A stretch of 64,000 bases of DNA from Corallochytrium limacisporum (lineage: Eukaryota > Opisthokonta). A program made the translations under genes and the position numbers. This document shows, in pieces, positions 38,592-48,698 of this stretch. Each line of letters begins with the position of its first letter. Within the stretch, counting starts at the first letter, position 1. The notes beneath the pieces were generated by a model. The model was not told the origin of the DNA. It worked only from the letters and a program-made list of their open reading frames with translations, and made no database searches. The stretch is from contig PDIP01000033.1 of assembly GCA_002811645.1 (NCBI GenBank), positions 1 to 64,000 on the forward strand. The letters are read 5' to 3'.

Positions 38592-39264
38592 TTAGCCCGA
38601 AGCCTGCGGCGGGGGGAACTCCGAGTAAGCCTTACGTCGCCGGCGCTGCAGTTCACGGGCAAGAATGTTAATCTCTTCGGTCTGTGCTCGCGCCGTTTCG
38701 TGCAGCTCGCGGCGTCGAGCTACCTTCCGGAAGTGGATATCGCACCTGCTCTTGCCGCCAGTGAGTTTGGCCGGTACCGGGTGGCAACCGGGCACCTACT
38801 TGGAAGCTGTCGGTGAGTCCTTGGTGGAGATATCAGGACTGGCATGGGTAGCGAGAAGGTCGAATTCCGTCCTCAGGACATCCGCAGCGGTCCTGGCATC
38901 ACCGCCGAGGCGGATGGTTTGGGCTTTGACTCGCTCCCGGACGCTTCGTTGCAGAGTCCAAATTTGGTTCCGGAGCTTCTCATTCTCAGCTGTCTTCGTG
39001 GCGAGGTATGCCTTCTTAGCCTTGAGCTCCTTCTCCACTTCGCGGATTTGAGAGTCCATAACATCGGTGGTGTAGATACGCTGCCGTTCGGCAGCTTCCG
39101 CTTCGCAGCCGCAATGCACGCATTCGTTCCACTTTGCAGGACATCCTGCACTTCACGGGACACTCGCGGAAGCTGAAGGTCCCGGGTCTCCTCTTTAAGA
39201 TCCTCTGCCTGCAGGTATCAATCTCCCATTGGACCTTGGCGATGTTCTTGCGGAAGTTCTTCAT
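38592..39264 (-). CDS. Coiled-coil protein gene, damaged or with uncalled introns
   Basis: Minus-strand coding signal in pieces: MKNFRKNIAKVQWEIDTCRQRIL (from 39264), then in another frame EETRDLQLPRVSREVQDVL, then in a third EAAERQRIYTTDVMDSQIREVEKELKAKKAYLATKTAENEKLRNQIW, and a last segment DIHFRKVARRRELHETARAQTEEINILARELQRRRRKAYSEFPPP. The last two are joined by a clear 54-nt GT-AG intron at 38792-38739 with a CTCAC branch-like sequence. The two upstream frame changes (38980-39210 region) have no good splice sites, so they are indels: a sequencing error or a decaying gene. The end (EEINILARELQRRRRKAYSEF) resembles the C-termini of some axonemal coiled-coil proteins, but this is a weak hint. 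Family unknown. Confidence 0.45.
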
Positions 39265-42200
39265 GTCTTCTAGAATGGCAATACCTCATCAGCGTTGCAT
39301 TCTAAATAATCAAATCAAATATAATCAAAAAATCATTAGTACCCCAAAAATTGTGATCGTTTTAGATTTTGTTGAAAAAATCAATAAATTTCGTGTCTGG
39401 CTACTGCTCAGTGGTGTGTAATTTCACGGGGTAGGTTGTGGGCAGCTGAACGGACAACTTTGGCTTTTATACTACCAATCACATCAAACGTGACATTGGA
39501 GAACTTTGAATCCTGTGGTCCATACACACATACTCTGAAACATACACTGTATGGCCCAAAGAGTTCAACGGATTGAGTATAGCGTATCAGCCATCATATT
39601 GCCTTCAAACAATCAGGAAGACACTAGGTTTTGCGGTCGCTGAGCAATCTGTGCCGTCTGATCGCGCGCGAAACCTTGTGGCGCCAAAGGGACCACCCCC
39701 CCCCTGTCCTGCCTCACACAGAAACTTGATTGATCCAATATTCTATCACGTCCGTGCACTTTCATTTCTCAAACGGGAGTCTATTTTTAAAGGAAACAAA
39801 ATGTAGGCAGTGTTCCGTTCGGCATTTATTTCCCGCACCTCCCTCCTTCCCTTCACGCCTTTTCCATGGTAGAGCGGTTGGAAAGTAGAAGTGTATTCGA
39901 AAACACACACCACTGTTAGTTCAAATCCCCGGATCTTCCGTCTTGTCATTCCAACTGCTTGCCTGTGTTGATCTACTGCTGTTGTGTTCCTCAGGGTCTT
40001 CTATGTTGTGATCCACGTCAGCTTCTGAGGCCCGCATGCTATTAACATGTTGCACGTCTAGTTCTCTGAGAATATTTGGTTACTGCAATGTCTCCCTTCA
40101 CGAAATACATACACCAGCGGCCGTGAGTTACATTACCGGAATATAGAGAACGAAATGGAATAAGCCAGAATATAGGCGTGAGATGGGAGGGAAGAAGAGA
40201 GAGCGATCAATTGATGTGGATATTTTTCTGCCAGGGACGGAATGTGCCACATAGATCAAAGTACAGGTAACACGGAATGGACCCATAATCAGTGCAGCTC
40301 TTCTCTAAAGTGAGAAAAAAATCAATCAAAGAATGGGACAGCAGAACGTCCGACGGTACCACCTCAACATTCTAGAAGCACGGCCTTCCACATCCTAACG
40401 GAGTGCAACGGATCACCTAACCATACGTAAGACGTGGGTGGGCTATTCTCTGAGTTGTGTAACACGCATGACCTACTTGTACGAACGGACCAGGTAGGGA
40501 TTACCAAGGGGAGGTAACGAAGGGATCCCGACGGTGATACATACGCAATTCTGCTGATTCATTCTGTGGCCGTTAATAAGCACCTGGTATCCACGGAATT
40601 GGCTGATCACAAGAGGTGCTCACCCCCGTACATTCACTACTGCTCCACAGCTGTAAGACGGTCAAAAGCACCGAACAATGGTACAACACGGAAACAACTA
40701 AGGACTGAAGAAGGGAACAATTTTTTTTAAGGGCGAATACAGAAAAAAGGAGTGGCCCCCTTGCGGGTACCGTTTCAAACTCCGAGGCTTTGGAATCTCA
40801 GTACACACGCACGCCGGTCGTGACCAGAGACTAGAAATAAACGTAGGACAGAGAACATGAAGGCCCGCAGGAGAAGGCAGTGTGTAGATTAGGAGTGCCG
40901 CCAACGAAAAAAGCCAATGGATTTGTGATTTCTTGCACAGTGTCCCATCAATTGTTTCCTCTTAGCTGAAACTATTCAAAACATCCGATGATTCGCGTGG
41001 GGTAGAAAGTACTAAGCTAAGGTGTACGATAGTGTTTGCAGCATCGTGAACTAGCTACTCTCGCATTCTCCGGGATGCATGCTGAACACAAGATGAGGAT
41101 ACAGGACATCGAGAAGAGCGGTTGCACAGTACCTTTAACATACATGGGACACACCGCGACCTCAAATTACACAGGGAGGGCCATAATTCGGGGTTAGAAT
41201 AGTGAAAACATAGTCGTATTGGTAGTAAACAGTTCATTTCTCCAGCTGAAAATGGAATACTAGCCGCTTGCTCGAGATGCGGTCGGATGCGCAACTTACA
41301 AAAGTAAGGCATAAATTTAGTACTGGACTGTAGCGGAAGGGTTGGAATACGAGATCGGTTGTCCAGGGAGACAGCCGCCCTTTCTTTCAGTCTGTTTCTT
41401 GGCTTTTGTGGCCACTTTGGCAAGTCCTGCGGCTGCCTGTCTGTATATACAGTCTCTGCGGTCTCTGCGAGCCTAGAAATCTCGTCGCCGGCCGCCGTTC
41501 CTTTACGCTGCTGCTCTTCCACACTAGTCATTTGTACAGTCATCTGTTCGCTCTCTTACCATATTGAAATCACCTACCAACGCAAACTTGTCTGCATGCA
41601 TGCATGTCAACCAATGGGTATACCATGTTCGTTTGGAACAAATTAGGAACACAGGAAGAGAAGAAAGGAAAGATGTTGATCTCCGGCTGTACTGGGTTTG
41701 GTTGGTTGTCCGACACAAAAGGGGAAATCGCTTGTACGGTGCCTGTCCTGTTGCTGATCTTATCAAATATTGGGTTCTTGTGTGCAGTGGCTAATTTACT
41801 GGCAGAAAAAATGCGTATAATAGTTGCTGACCATCTGACAAGAGTACTGTGGAAGGTTTGTCATCGAACTCTAATCGCGGTCGAAAGCCCCTCCCCTCTT
41901 CTGGTTTCACCTTTTCTCATCGCCCCTACACCTACGGTCACAGACCGTCCCTACCCTCTGTCCCGGTGACAATGCAGCCCCCGAGTCCTTGGTTGCCCTG
42001 CCATTCCGTGCACCTCGTGGAGAAGTACGTTCTTCACGGATGTTGCGAAGACAAAAGAGGCTGAGGAGAACATGTGCCTGTAGCATGCACGATGGTCAAA
42101 ATAGTACCCCATGGTTGACGTCGCGATCAAAACAAACAATCCAGTAATCAGATGATTCTCAGCCTTCTTCCAATCCGCGATTCTCAGCAAAGTCTGAGTG

Positions 42201-43112
42201 AAATCCCAAATAGTTCATGCATGTCGTTTCACACATGAAACCATCGGCTGCCCACTGACGGTCAGTACCAGTCTATTCTTCGTCCATGTATGTTAACCAT
42301 GTTCTTCAGTTTCCTAATACTGATTGCCATTTGCTCATTCACACCGGCAGAAACGATCACCACTTTTTGAAACAAACATTTGAGACCCTCCGACACATAA
42401 CGAGGTGAATGGCAAGTAAGCAGTACTTCGCCCGGGGGGCTACGTGCCGGGGAGACCGGGGGACCCCACTCACGCAAGCCACTCCGTCCAAAACAAGTTC
42501 AGTCGTATATACGTTTGGTTCACATAGGCCAAGAAAGGATTTTACCTTGCATACAGAAGAGTGAGTCACTGCACGGTCTACGGCCAGTTTGAGCCAACTT
42601 TTTTTTGACCACAAACGAGTGATCCTTTGCTGGACCCATATCATGCAAATATCTCTAACCCCTGCAGGCCCCTCCCCAATTCGAGTTGTCTTAGAAATTG
42701 ATTTTAATCGTCTAACATATACGGTATCCGTTTCCCAATTGGAACTCAATTTTCTACTACCACTGGCTCTTCGCTCCTGCCTTCTTCAGGCATCGAAGAA
42801 GCAGCGATCTAATGAAAGTGTTCAGTCTACCCAATAAGAAACTATTGCGATCACACATCGGATATTTATAGACGATCCCCCTACTACCGTCTTTACATGG
42901 TTTTTCCTCAGAACGAGAAGCTGTCACTTTACATACTCTGGGACTTGGATGGACATGCATTCGTTAGTTTAATGTCCCCCTTTCCCTCGGGAAATTTCAA
43001 GTCCCCCTTGTTTTTGTTAAAAGACCTGGGGATTCTGGAGTATGCCATTCAATCTGCAACTGTGAGTGGATGGCACATCAACCTGGGGCCCCTCCAGGGG
43101 AAGAAGAGGGGA

Positions 43113-43125
43113 GGGGGGGGGGGGG
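43113..43125. repeat. Poly(G) run of 13
   Basis: Thirteen G in the long intergenic interval, preceded by G/A-rich sequence. Confidence 0.9.
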
Positions 43126-44482
43126 CGCCAGCCATGGCCGTGCCTTTGCTGCTGTAGGTCCAAAGGTCTCTTCGCGTCGTTCTTTCCTCCTTTCTTTTTG
43201 AATCCCTCTCTATTGGAACAACGTCCTCTTTGTCTCTCTCCTTTCTTCCCCAATCGGGTTTCTTTGCCTTCCCTTTTATTTTTCTTTTTGAAATTGGGCC
43301 CCCCTCTCAAAGGCCAGCTGAACTAGCCACATCAATTTTTCACAGTGCTCAAACTCCCCCTTCGCGAGCCGAGCACATCGCGGCGATCAATGCTGGCCTA
43401 CGCGCGGCGATTCATAACGCTCCGTATATTATATGTGTAGCATCCATCTCGCGACCAACGGCCTCGTGTCCTGTGCCGGTCACTGTTCTCAGATGTAGGG
43501 TTTGATGAAAACCAATGCTCTTTTGTCGATCACTGACATGCCCAATGTGTCTGTTTGCTATTTATAAAGTTAGCTACCAGGTACCGACTTGTTCAGCTCT
43601 GGTTACGTCGGCTCTGGTTGGGCAACTTGTAGTGAATTCAACCCCCCTCCCACCCACACTTTCCCGCCCCAACAGAAGCGAGTGACACGATGAACGGAAA
43701 ACTTATTCATCCCTTGCCCCGATGGGTGAAGTACTCTGTGTACGTAAGAAGAAGTATGTAGGGACTGTGGGCTGGGAATCTTGGAAAATGAATAGAAGGA
43801 TTTAATCACTGATACCAAATTCGCCTTCCTGCCAGCGCTTCCGCTCAGAATGTCATGCTACGTACCAAATTCGCATGGTCCCTAGTTGCCGTGAGTATAG
43901 CACACAGACTTGACGCAAGTCAATATCACACTACATGGCAATTCTACTGGTGAGGAGAAACAATCATGCTTTGGTGTGCAACCATTGTGGTGAGTATCCA
44001 TTGCGTGAAACGCACACCTTCTGGGACCAAAAAATTTCCTTCCTTTTTAGGGAGTTTGTGAAAGAGAGTTCGTTCCTTTTCCAACAGGGTTGACCCTACC
44101 ATCGACCTCTATGGTACGACTCGCGTTGGCCTGGATAAGTGGCATCCACAAGAACCATCCAAATGGGGATACACCTGGTTTCTGTGAACAGTGAAATGAG
44201 AACAATAATGGGGCACCGGGAATGAGATGGGTGAAACTCAAAAACCAGGAAAGGGACGCATTCATCAGATGGTCACCACTTGATGAAGTTGACATGTCCC
44301 GCGAAACTGGATCCCCTGTAGTCCACACGTACTGAGTAGACCTGCGGTATGCCTACAATTCAAAACTTTCTTGCATTCTACTCAGCAGAGCCTTAAGCAT
44401 TTCCAAACACTGCTTATTTCAAATGATTCGAACAGAGTTGCGAAAACCGTCCATTTGACAGTTACTTCAGATCCATGATCTG

Positions 44483-44532
44483 GTGAGTATTCTAAGTGAA
44501 GGTGAACATCAATCTACTCATTCATATTTTAG
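44483..44532 (+). other. Candidate 50-nt intron in the 5' UTR of the membrane-protein gene
   Basis: CTG|GTGAGT at the left end matches the donor consensus, and a pyrimidine/T-rich stretch ends in TTTTAG at the right end. The 5' exon has an in-frame TGA (44456-44458), so splicing would not add N-terminal residues, and the start codon remains 44563. This is consistent with the short introns suggested elsewhere. Confidence 0.5.
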
Positions 44533-44562
44533 ACTTTGTTCGTACGCCCAATAGCCATCAGC

Positions 44563-45360
44563 ATGAAAATTTGCCACAGACTATGGGGCCCAAAGGCCAT
44601 CGTGGCTAGCATAAGCCTTTTGGTCGTAACAGTGATTGGTATGTTTCTGATCCTGTTTTCTCTCTCCCTACCATGCGGAAGGAACCAGCAGCAGTATCTT
44701 TACTGGGTCACCAGTGGTGCTTGTGACAGCGACTTTTTTTTTTGGGCAGATTGCGACAATACAGTTTCTACACATGACGAGGACCGCGAAAGGGCAAAGT
44801 ATCTGATTCTCAATGGGGGAATCGTAGCTTGTCTCGGCATTGCGATCCGGCTGTCAGCGCTCTTGCCGAAGAAGACAAAGCGCTTGAATACCTTTCTTCG
44901 CGTGACGGGTGCCATATTAATGTCAGGGGGTGGTATCTGTGCAATAACATCGCTTAAACCTACTTTGGCATACCTCAAAGACTGGCCGGGAACTGGCTTC
45001 ACGACTGGCGAGTCTGTCCTCCTGGTTGGGTCGTTCATCGCCTTCTTCAGTGGTGCATCGTTAGCAATGGTGTCTTTCCCTGTGGAACAGTATCGATTCC
45101 GTGCTATTCAGATTTCCAACGTCCCTGTGCAGTCCACTGCAGTGGAAAAGGGGAATGCAGAGAGCACAGGGGTAGTGATTCGGAGCCCGAATAAACTGCC
45201 GCCGTGTGAAGTTGATTCAGCACGGCGAAGACTACGGAGATGGAGGAAAACCATCTGCATTACCATTCTATCGCTTAGCAATATAACAGGTGTAATAGTC
45301 ATCTTGTGCTTACCCCTGTACAGTCCATCCAATGACAATCCAGGACCACATTCGTACTAG
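44563..45360 (+). CDS. Multi-pass membrane protein, unrecognised (about 5 helices)
   Basis: A 265-residue frame from the first ATG (44563, MKICHRLW). I do not recognise the family. Hydrophobic segments: residues about 12-37 (KAIVASISLLVVTVIGMFLILFSLSL), 82-102, 114-128, 150-175 and 235-255. A Cys-containing loop with DEDRERAKY sits between the first and second. The C-terminal third before the last helix is basic (ARRRLRRWRKT). A tetraspan/claudin-like or DRAM-like layout is possible, but no signature is visible. A 5'-UTR intron is likely upstream. It is convergent with GGH, with a 366-nt spacer. Confidence 0.65.
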   Translation: MKICHRLWGPKAIVASISLLVVTVIGMFLILFSLSLPCGRNQQQYLYWVTSGACDSDFFFWADCDNTVSTHDEDRERAKYLILNGGIVACLGIAIRLSALLPKKTKRLNTFLRVTGAILMSGGGICAITSLKPTLAYLKDWPGTGFTTGESVLLVGSFIAFFSGASLAMVSFPVEQYRFRAIQISNVPVQSTAVEKGNAESTGVVIRSPNKLPPCEVDSARRRLRRWRKTICITILSLSNITGVIVILCLPLYSPSNDNPGPHSY

Positions 45361-45726
45361 AAATACGGTGTTCAAAGGTATTGCATCATCGACAACCAGA
45401 TCATTGACAATTCCATTGGAGCAGACAGTCGTCTGCAGTCTCCACAAAAGTGTCGATAAACGAGCGTTCAGGACCTCATTATGATTGTCATATTAACTAA
45501 ATCTGTAGAGTCCTTGAAAACTTCTGAACTTCAATGTATTTCGTTTGAACAGTCACATAAGGCATGGAACATGATTGGTACCAATCGGTTTGGGTTCTCC
45601 TCCTTCTTTCCCCAGGCCTAGGGAGGCCCCGGAAGGTTGGAAGTCCTACCCGACCCTCCGGGTTCAGGGAGCGGGTAGGGGAATTGGCCGGGGGAAAGGG
45701 GGGTACCATCGTTGAAGCCGATCGGC
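45361..45726. other. Convergent spacer between membrane-protein and GGH genes
   Basis: 366 bases holding both 3' UTRs. A G-rich patch (GGGGGAAAGGGGGG, near 45690) and a short inverted C/G stretch (45610-45675) are the only features. Confidence 0.5.
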
Positions 45727-46809
45727 TCAACAGGTCAGACAAGTTGGATGAATGAGATCATGGCGATTAAACACATATACCTGCTCAAAGACTGGATCAG
45801 TGCGACCATAAAAAGAGGCTGGGTAATTGTAGATCAGGTACTTGTTGAGCTGTTTGACACTATCAAAATGGCTATCATTTTTGCGTGCTTCACCTATGAA
45901 GAAGTTGGCCAACCATTGACTGGCGGCAATAGTGTCCGTATCATGAGCAATGTTTCCCCAAGGCTTCCATTCAAACTGTGGTTTCTCAGGATGCCACTGT
46001 ACTGCCCAAATCGGATATTCATCAGATTCGATTGTGGAGACAAATGGCTGGTTGTTTAGATCTGTGGAAGTGCTAATCAAGTTCCAAAAGTTGTTCAGAG
46101 CGGGTGTGGCTTCGAAATGGTCCAAGTGAAGACCGTACATGTGATTGTTATTGGTAACACTTCGAAGAGCAAAGGTTTCAATGACTGAAGCAGGAGCGTC
46201 TTGAAAGAGTCGCGAACTACGATAGTTCTTGACAAAATGGAGCGGAAGATTGATGTCGGTGGCATTCGTATTCCCCAAAACATTCTGCTGTGCGGAAACG
46301 TTCACTAGGAGCTCAAACCCAAGACAAATCCCAAACACCGGGAACGCCTTGCCCTTTGCATGATACTCTTTCACTTTGTTTAGAATGATCAGTCCAGTCT
46401 CATACCATGGTGTGTTTGGTACTGGCTCACCGGCACCTCCTGGGAAGACCAGCCCGTTGATACGCTCTAACAAGAATTGCAAGTGGTCTTCAGGGGCATC
46501 GTACGGGATGGGAACCACACGACCACCAGCTGCTTCAATCCATTTTACTGTTGGACCGGCAATGTATTGGTCTCCTTTGTCATCGTAAGGAGAGATAGTA
46601 GGCTCAGTCATGATTCCGATGATCGGTCCGGCAAATAGCTTATTGCGTACATTGTGGTTGTCCTTGCCGGATTCATTTGTCTCAGAGTATGAAAGAGTGT
46701 TGAGTTCAAGGTCAAGTTCTGTGAACCCTTGAGGAGGGGCAGCCAAACCGTTAATAACGGTGCCCAAGCTAACCAGAACCAGACAGAGAAACTCAAGTTG
46801 GTTGTGCAT
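45727..46809 (-). CDS. GGH: Gamma-glutamyl hydrolase (folate-polyglutamate hydrolase), secreted/vacuolar
   Basis: Class-I glutamine-amidotransferase-fold peptidase (C26) that would trim polyglutamate tails from folates in the vacuole or outside the cell. A signal peptide (LEFLCLVLVSLGTVINGLA) ends near residue 23. The enzyme core starts at PIIGIMTEP (62-70) and has GLVFPGGAGEP, the nucleophile Cys162 in PVFGICLGFELL, YRSSRLFQDAP, and catalytic His273 in AVQWHPEKPQFEW, the typical GGH pair. NNHMYGLH and FWNLISTSTD are further family landmarks. Several NxT/NxS sites suit secretion. The C-terminal 40 residues (FDSVKQLNKYLIYNYPASF) match the GGH tail. The 360-residue length is slightly above the human protein (318). 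Confidence 0.92.
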   Translation of the reverse strand: MHNQLEFLCLVLVSLGTVINGLAAPPQGFTELDLELNTLSYSETNESGKDNHNVRNKLFAGPIIGIMTEPTISPYDDKGDQYIAGPTVKWIEAAGGRVVPIPYDAPEDHLQFLLERINGLVFPGGAGEPVPNTPWYETGLIILNKVKEYHAKGKAFPVFGICLGFELLVNVSAQQNVLGNTNATDINLPLHFVKNYRSSRLFQDAPASVIETFALRSVTNNNHMYGLHLDHFEATPALNNFWNLISTSTDLNNQPFVSTIESDEYPIWAVQWHPEKPQFEWKPWGNIAHDTDTIAASQWLANFFIGEARKNDSHFDSVKQLNKYLIYNYPASFYGRTDPVFEQVYVFNRHDLIHPTCLTC

Positions 46810-47745
46810 TATGAGGAGACGAAAATACCTTCACGCCTGTTGGGTTGAAAGATTTAGATACAAACTTGTCACTTAAGGGTGTTCAGCGGCAATGCTGGAA
46901 TCTTTGGATCTTAAACACCACATTCCCCTTATGAAATCGATGTAGAATTTCTTCCAAGGCCTATTGGTGAAACCACTGCACCGAAATCCGAACATGCTTC
47001 CTATCCTGATCTATTGTCCCTACGCGTATTTCTACGGTATGGATGTATATTGGACATGCCGCTATATTGCAACCAGTAGTGTTGCAAAGTGTATCCGCTA
47101 CAACTTCAGCAAATGCAAAGGATTCGGTTCCGGCTCTGAGCCATCGAGTCTAACGGTATCAGACTATAGTTCCTCTGTCGCCTTCGACGTTCACCGGCTC
47201 CTGCACGATTCTGGTCGATTTTCCCTTCAGGCCTGGTCGATGACTCTCGCGAATTCAGTTGCCCAGGAGAACGGACAGTTCTATAGGGAATTGGTAGGGA
47301 AGCGGTACTGCCGATACTTACCCGCTTACCCGCCCCCCGGCCCCCCTCCCCCCCTCAAAAGGAAATCCAGGGTCCATGTTTCTCCTGTCTTTCAATCGGG
47401 GACCGTCTCAGATCTTCGGTGGTAGCAGTACAAACACTATGTAGAAAGAGAGTGTCGACCACTCCCTAAGAGTATACCTTAGTAATACCCGTCCCATCCA
47501 GAAAGAGCTCGTGGAAAGCGGGCTACGGTGCCGATGCTTCTCAGCCTCACCGTAGGTCATGACCAAGGATCCGTGCTAATGTGCACGTCGGAACCAATTA
47601 AGCGTACCGACACCGAAAGGTCACCATCAATGCTGACAATGAAGCCCCCCCCGGGGAACGAACGAAAAAGAGGTTTTGCAATAGGTACAGTAATTTGGAA
47701 AATGGAAGATTGGCGACGATTCTGACGATTCCAGCCACAAAATCA

Positions 47746-47785
47746 CAGAGAGAGAGAGAGAGAGAGAGAAGGAGAGAGAGAGAGA

Positions 47786-47842
<57 letters not shown>

Positions 47843-47856
47843 GGGGGGGGGGGGGG
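47746..47856. repeat. (GA)n microsatellite ending in a 15-G run
   Basis: About 95 bases of GA repeats with a few GG interruptions, ending in fifteen G (47842-47856). It lies about 840 bases upstream of the UBA-protein start. The CT tract near PPAT is the reverse-strand counterpart in another divergent region. Confidence 0.95.
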
Positions 47857-48333
47857 AGAAAGTTTTGGGGAGGAGTGAGGCAGGCGAGCGGACTGGAGGC
47901 CAAGACCCGCCGCGGAGGAGAGGGGGAGAAAGAAAGGAAATCGAACTCGCGTCATTCCCTTTTGCTGCCTGGGCCACAGCACACGCACCCAGCGACACTG
48001 ACACTGCTGCACTTGCAGCCTCACACTCACACGTCCCAAGGGCCGCCGGCCGCAGGGACCCCCCGGAAGGGAAGGGGGGGGCCAGTGACAGGTACACCAG
48101 AGAGGCCCCGCAGCAGCAGCGAAAGCACCAAGCACCAAGCAGCGTCCCGACGACAACACCCAAAGAAAATTTACTGGGCCCGTTCCGTCGTCCCCAGCCC
48201 TCCGCCACTCGGAGCCGGCGAGGGAGCGAGAGTGGAGCGGTTCTCCCCGGAGAGTGGGGGCCAAAGGCCCGGGGTTGACGTTTTCTCTTGGGTTTCCTTT
48301 GCTTTTGTGTCAGCAGGTCGCTGAAGAAACGAA

Positions 48334-48507
48334 ATGGGTGCCCTTGGCAGTACTTTGCCGAGCGACTTAATTAATTGGGCGTTTGCTTTGTTCCTGGATA
48401 ACCTTGGCAAGTTGTCAGGTTTGACTTCACTGAACGTAAGCTTGTTTCATGAACGTTTTCCTTCCTACCGCTGGAATTCACAACCATGGAACAGTAAAGC
48501 TACCTAA
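48334..48507 (+). CDS. Possible short ORF or first exon, 57 codons
   Basis: ATG 48334 opens a frame of 57 residues (MGALGSTLPSDLINWAFALFLDNLG and on). It starts with MG and an amphipathic hydrophobic segment. A GTAAGC donor-like sequence lies inside at 48436, so it could be a 5' exon. No homology is recognised. It may equally be chance. Confidence 0.2.
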   Translation: MGALGSTLPSDLINWAFALFLDNLGKLSGLTSLNVSLFHERFPSYRWNSQPWNSKAT

Positions 48508-48698
48508 CACTGGAGATGGTAATCGGAACGAAGTAGTTGACTTAGCTACCGGTCGGTGAAATAAGAACCGGGGGAAAACCCGAACGACGTGGACATCCAG
48601 TAAGAGAACATGGGGTTGGCCATTCATGAGCCTTAGCAAAATAAAAGAAAGCATGACCTGAACAAGTGAATTTGAGGGAAGGAAAACGGGAATAGATC

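Larger units (their letters stand above)
39265..44562. other. Long intergenic region (5.3 kb), no gene recognised
   Basis: The largest gene-free interval in the window, between two genes that point away from each other. It contains a TTTCGCGCGCGA-like and a GCGCCAAAG word (39662-39690), a 9-C run (39696-39704) and a 13-G run (43113-43125). It also has a TTCAAACGGGAGTCTATTTTT-like sequence near 39765 and AT-rich stretches. Open frames up to 162 codons (41055-41543, minus) have no recognisable family. A candidate 5'-UTR intron lies at its right edge. Confidence 0.45.
46810..48698. other. Divergent intergenic region with a large GA microsatellite
   Basis: About 1.9 kb between the head-to-head GGH and UBA-protein genes. 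It contains a GA microsatellite ending in a 15-G run (47746-47856). Its last 200 bases hold a 57-codon ORF (48334-48507) with a possible GTAAGC donor inside. The remaining frames are low complexity. Confidence 0.5.

Noticed and set aside
39868-39945. tRNA-like A-box (TGGTAGAGCGGTTGG) and B-box (AGTTCAAATCC)
   Set aside because: The acceptor, D and T arms do not pair, so it is not a tRNA. I found no other convincing tRNA.
41055-41543. 162-codon minus-strand frame
   Set aside because: First half looks slightly protein-like, second half is Cys/Ser-rich noise; no family match. Left unannotated.
46964-47425. 153-codon plus-strand frame upstream of GGH
   Set aside because: Starts at a non-ATG codon, no motif, ends in a Pro-rich GC stretch.
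47627-48324. Long frames on both strands over the GA microsatellite
   Set aside because: Ser-Leu or Arg-Glu repeats from a dinucleotide tract, not a protein.
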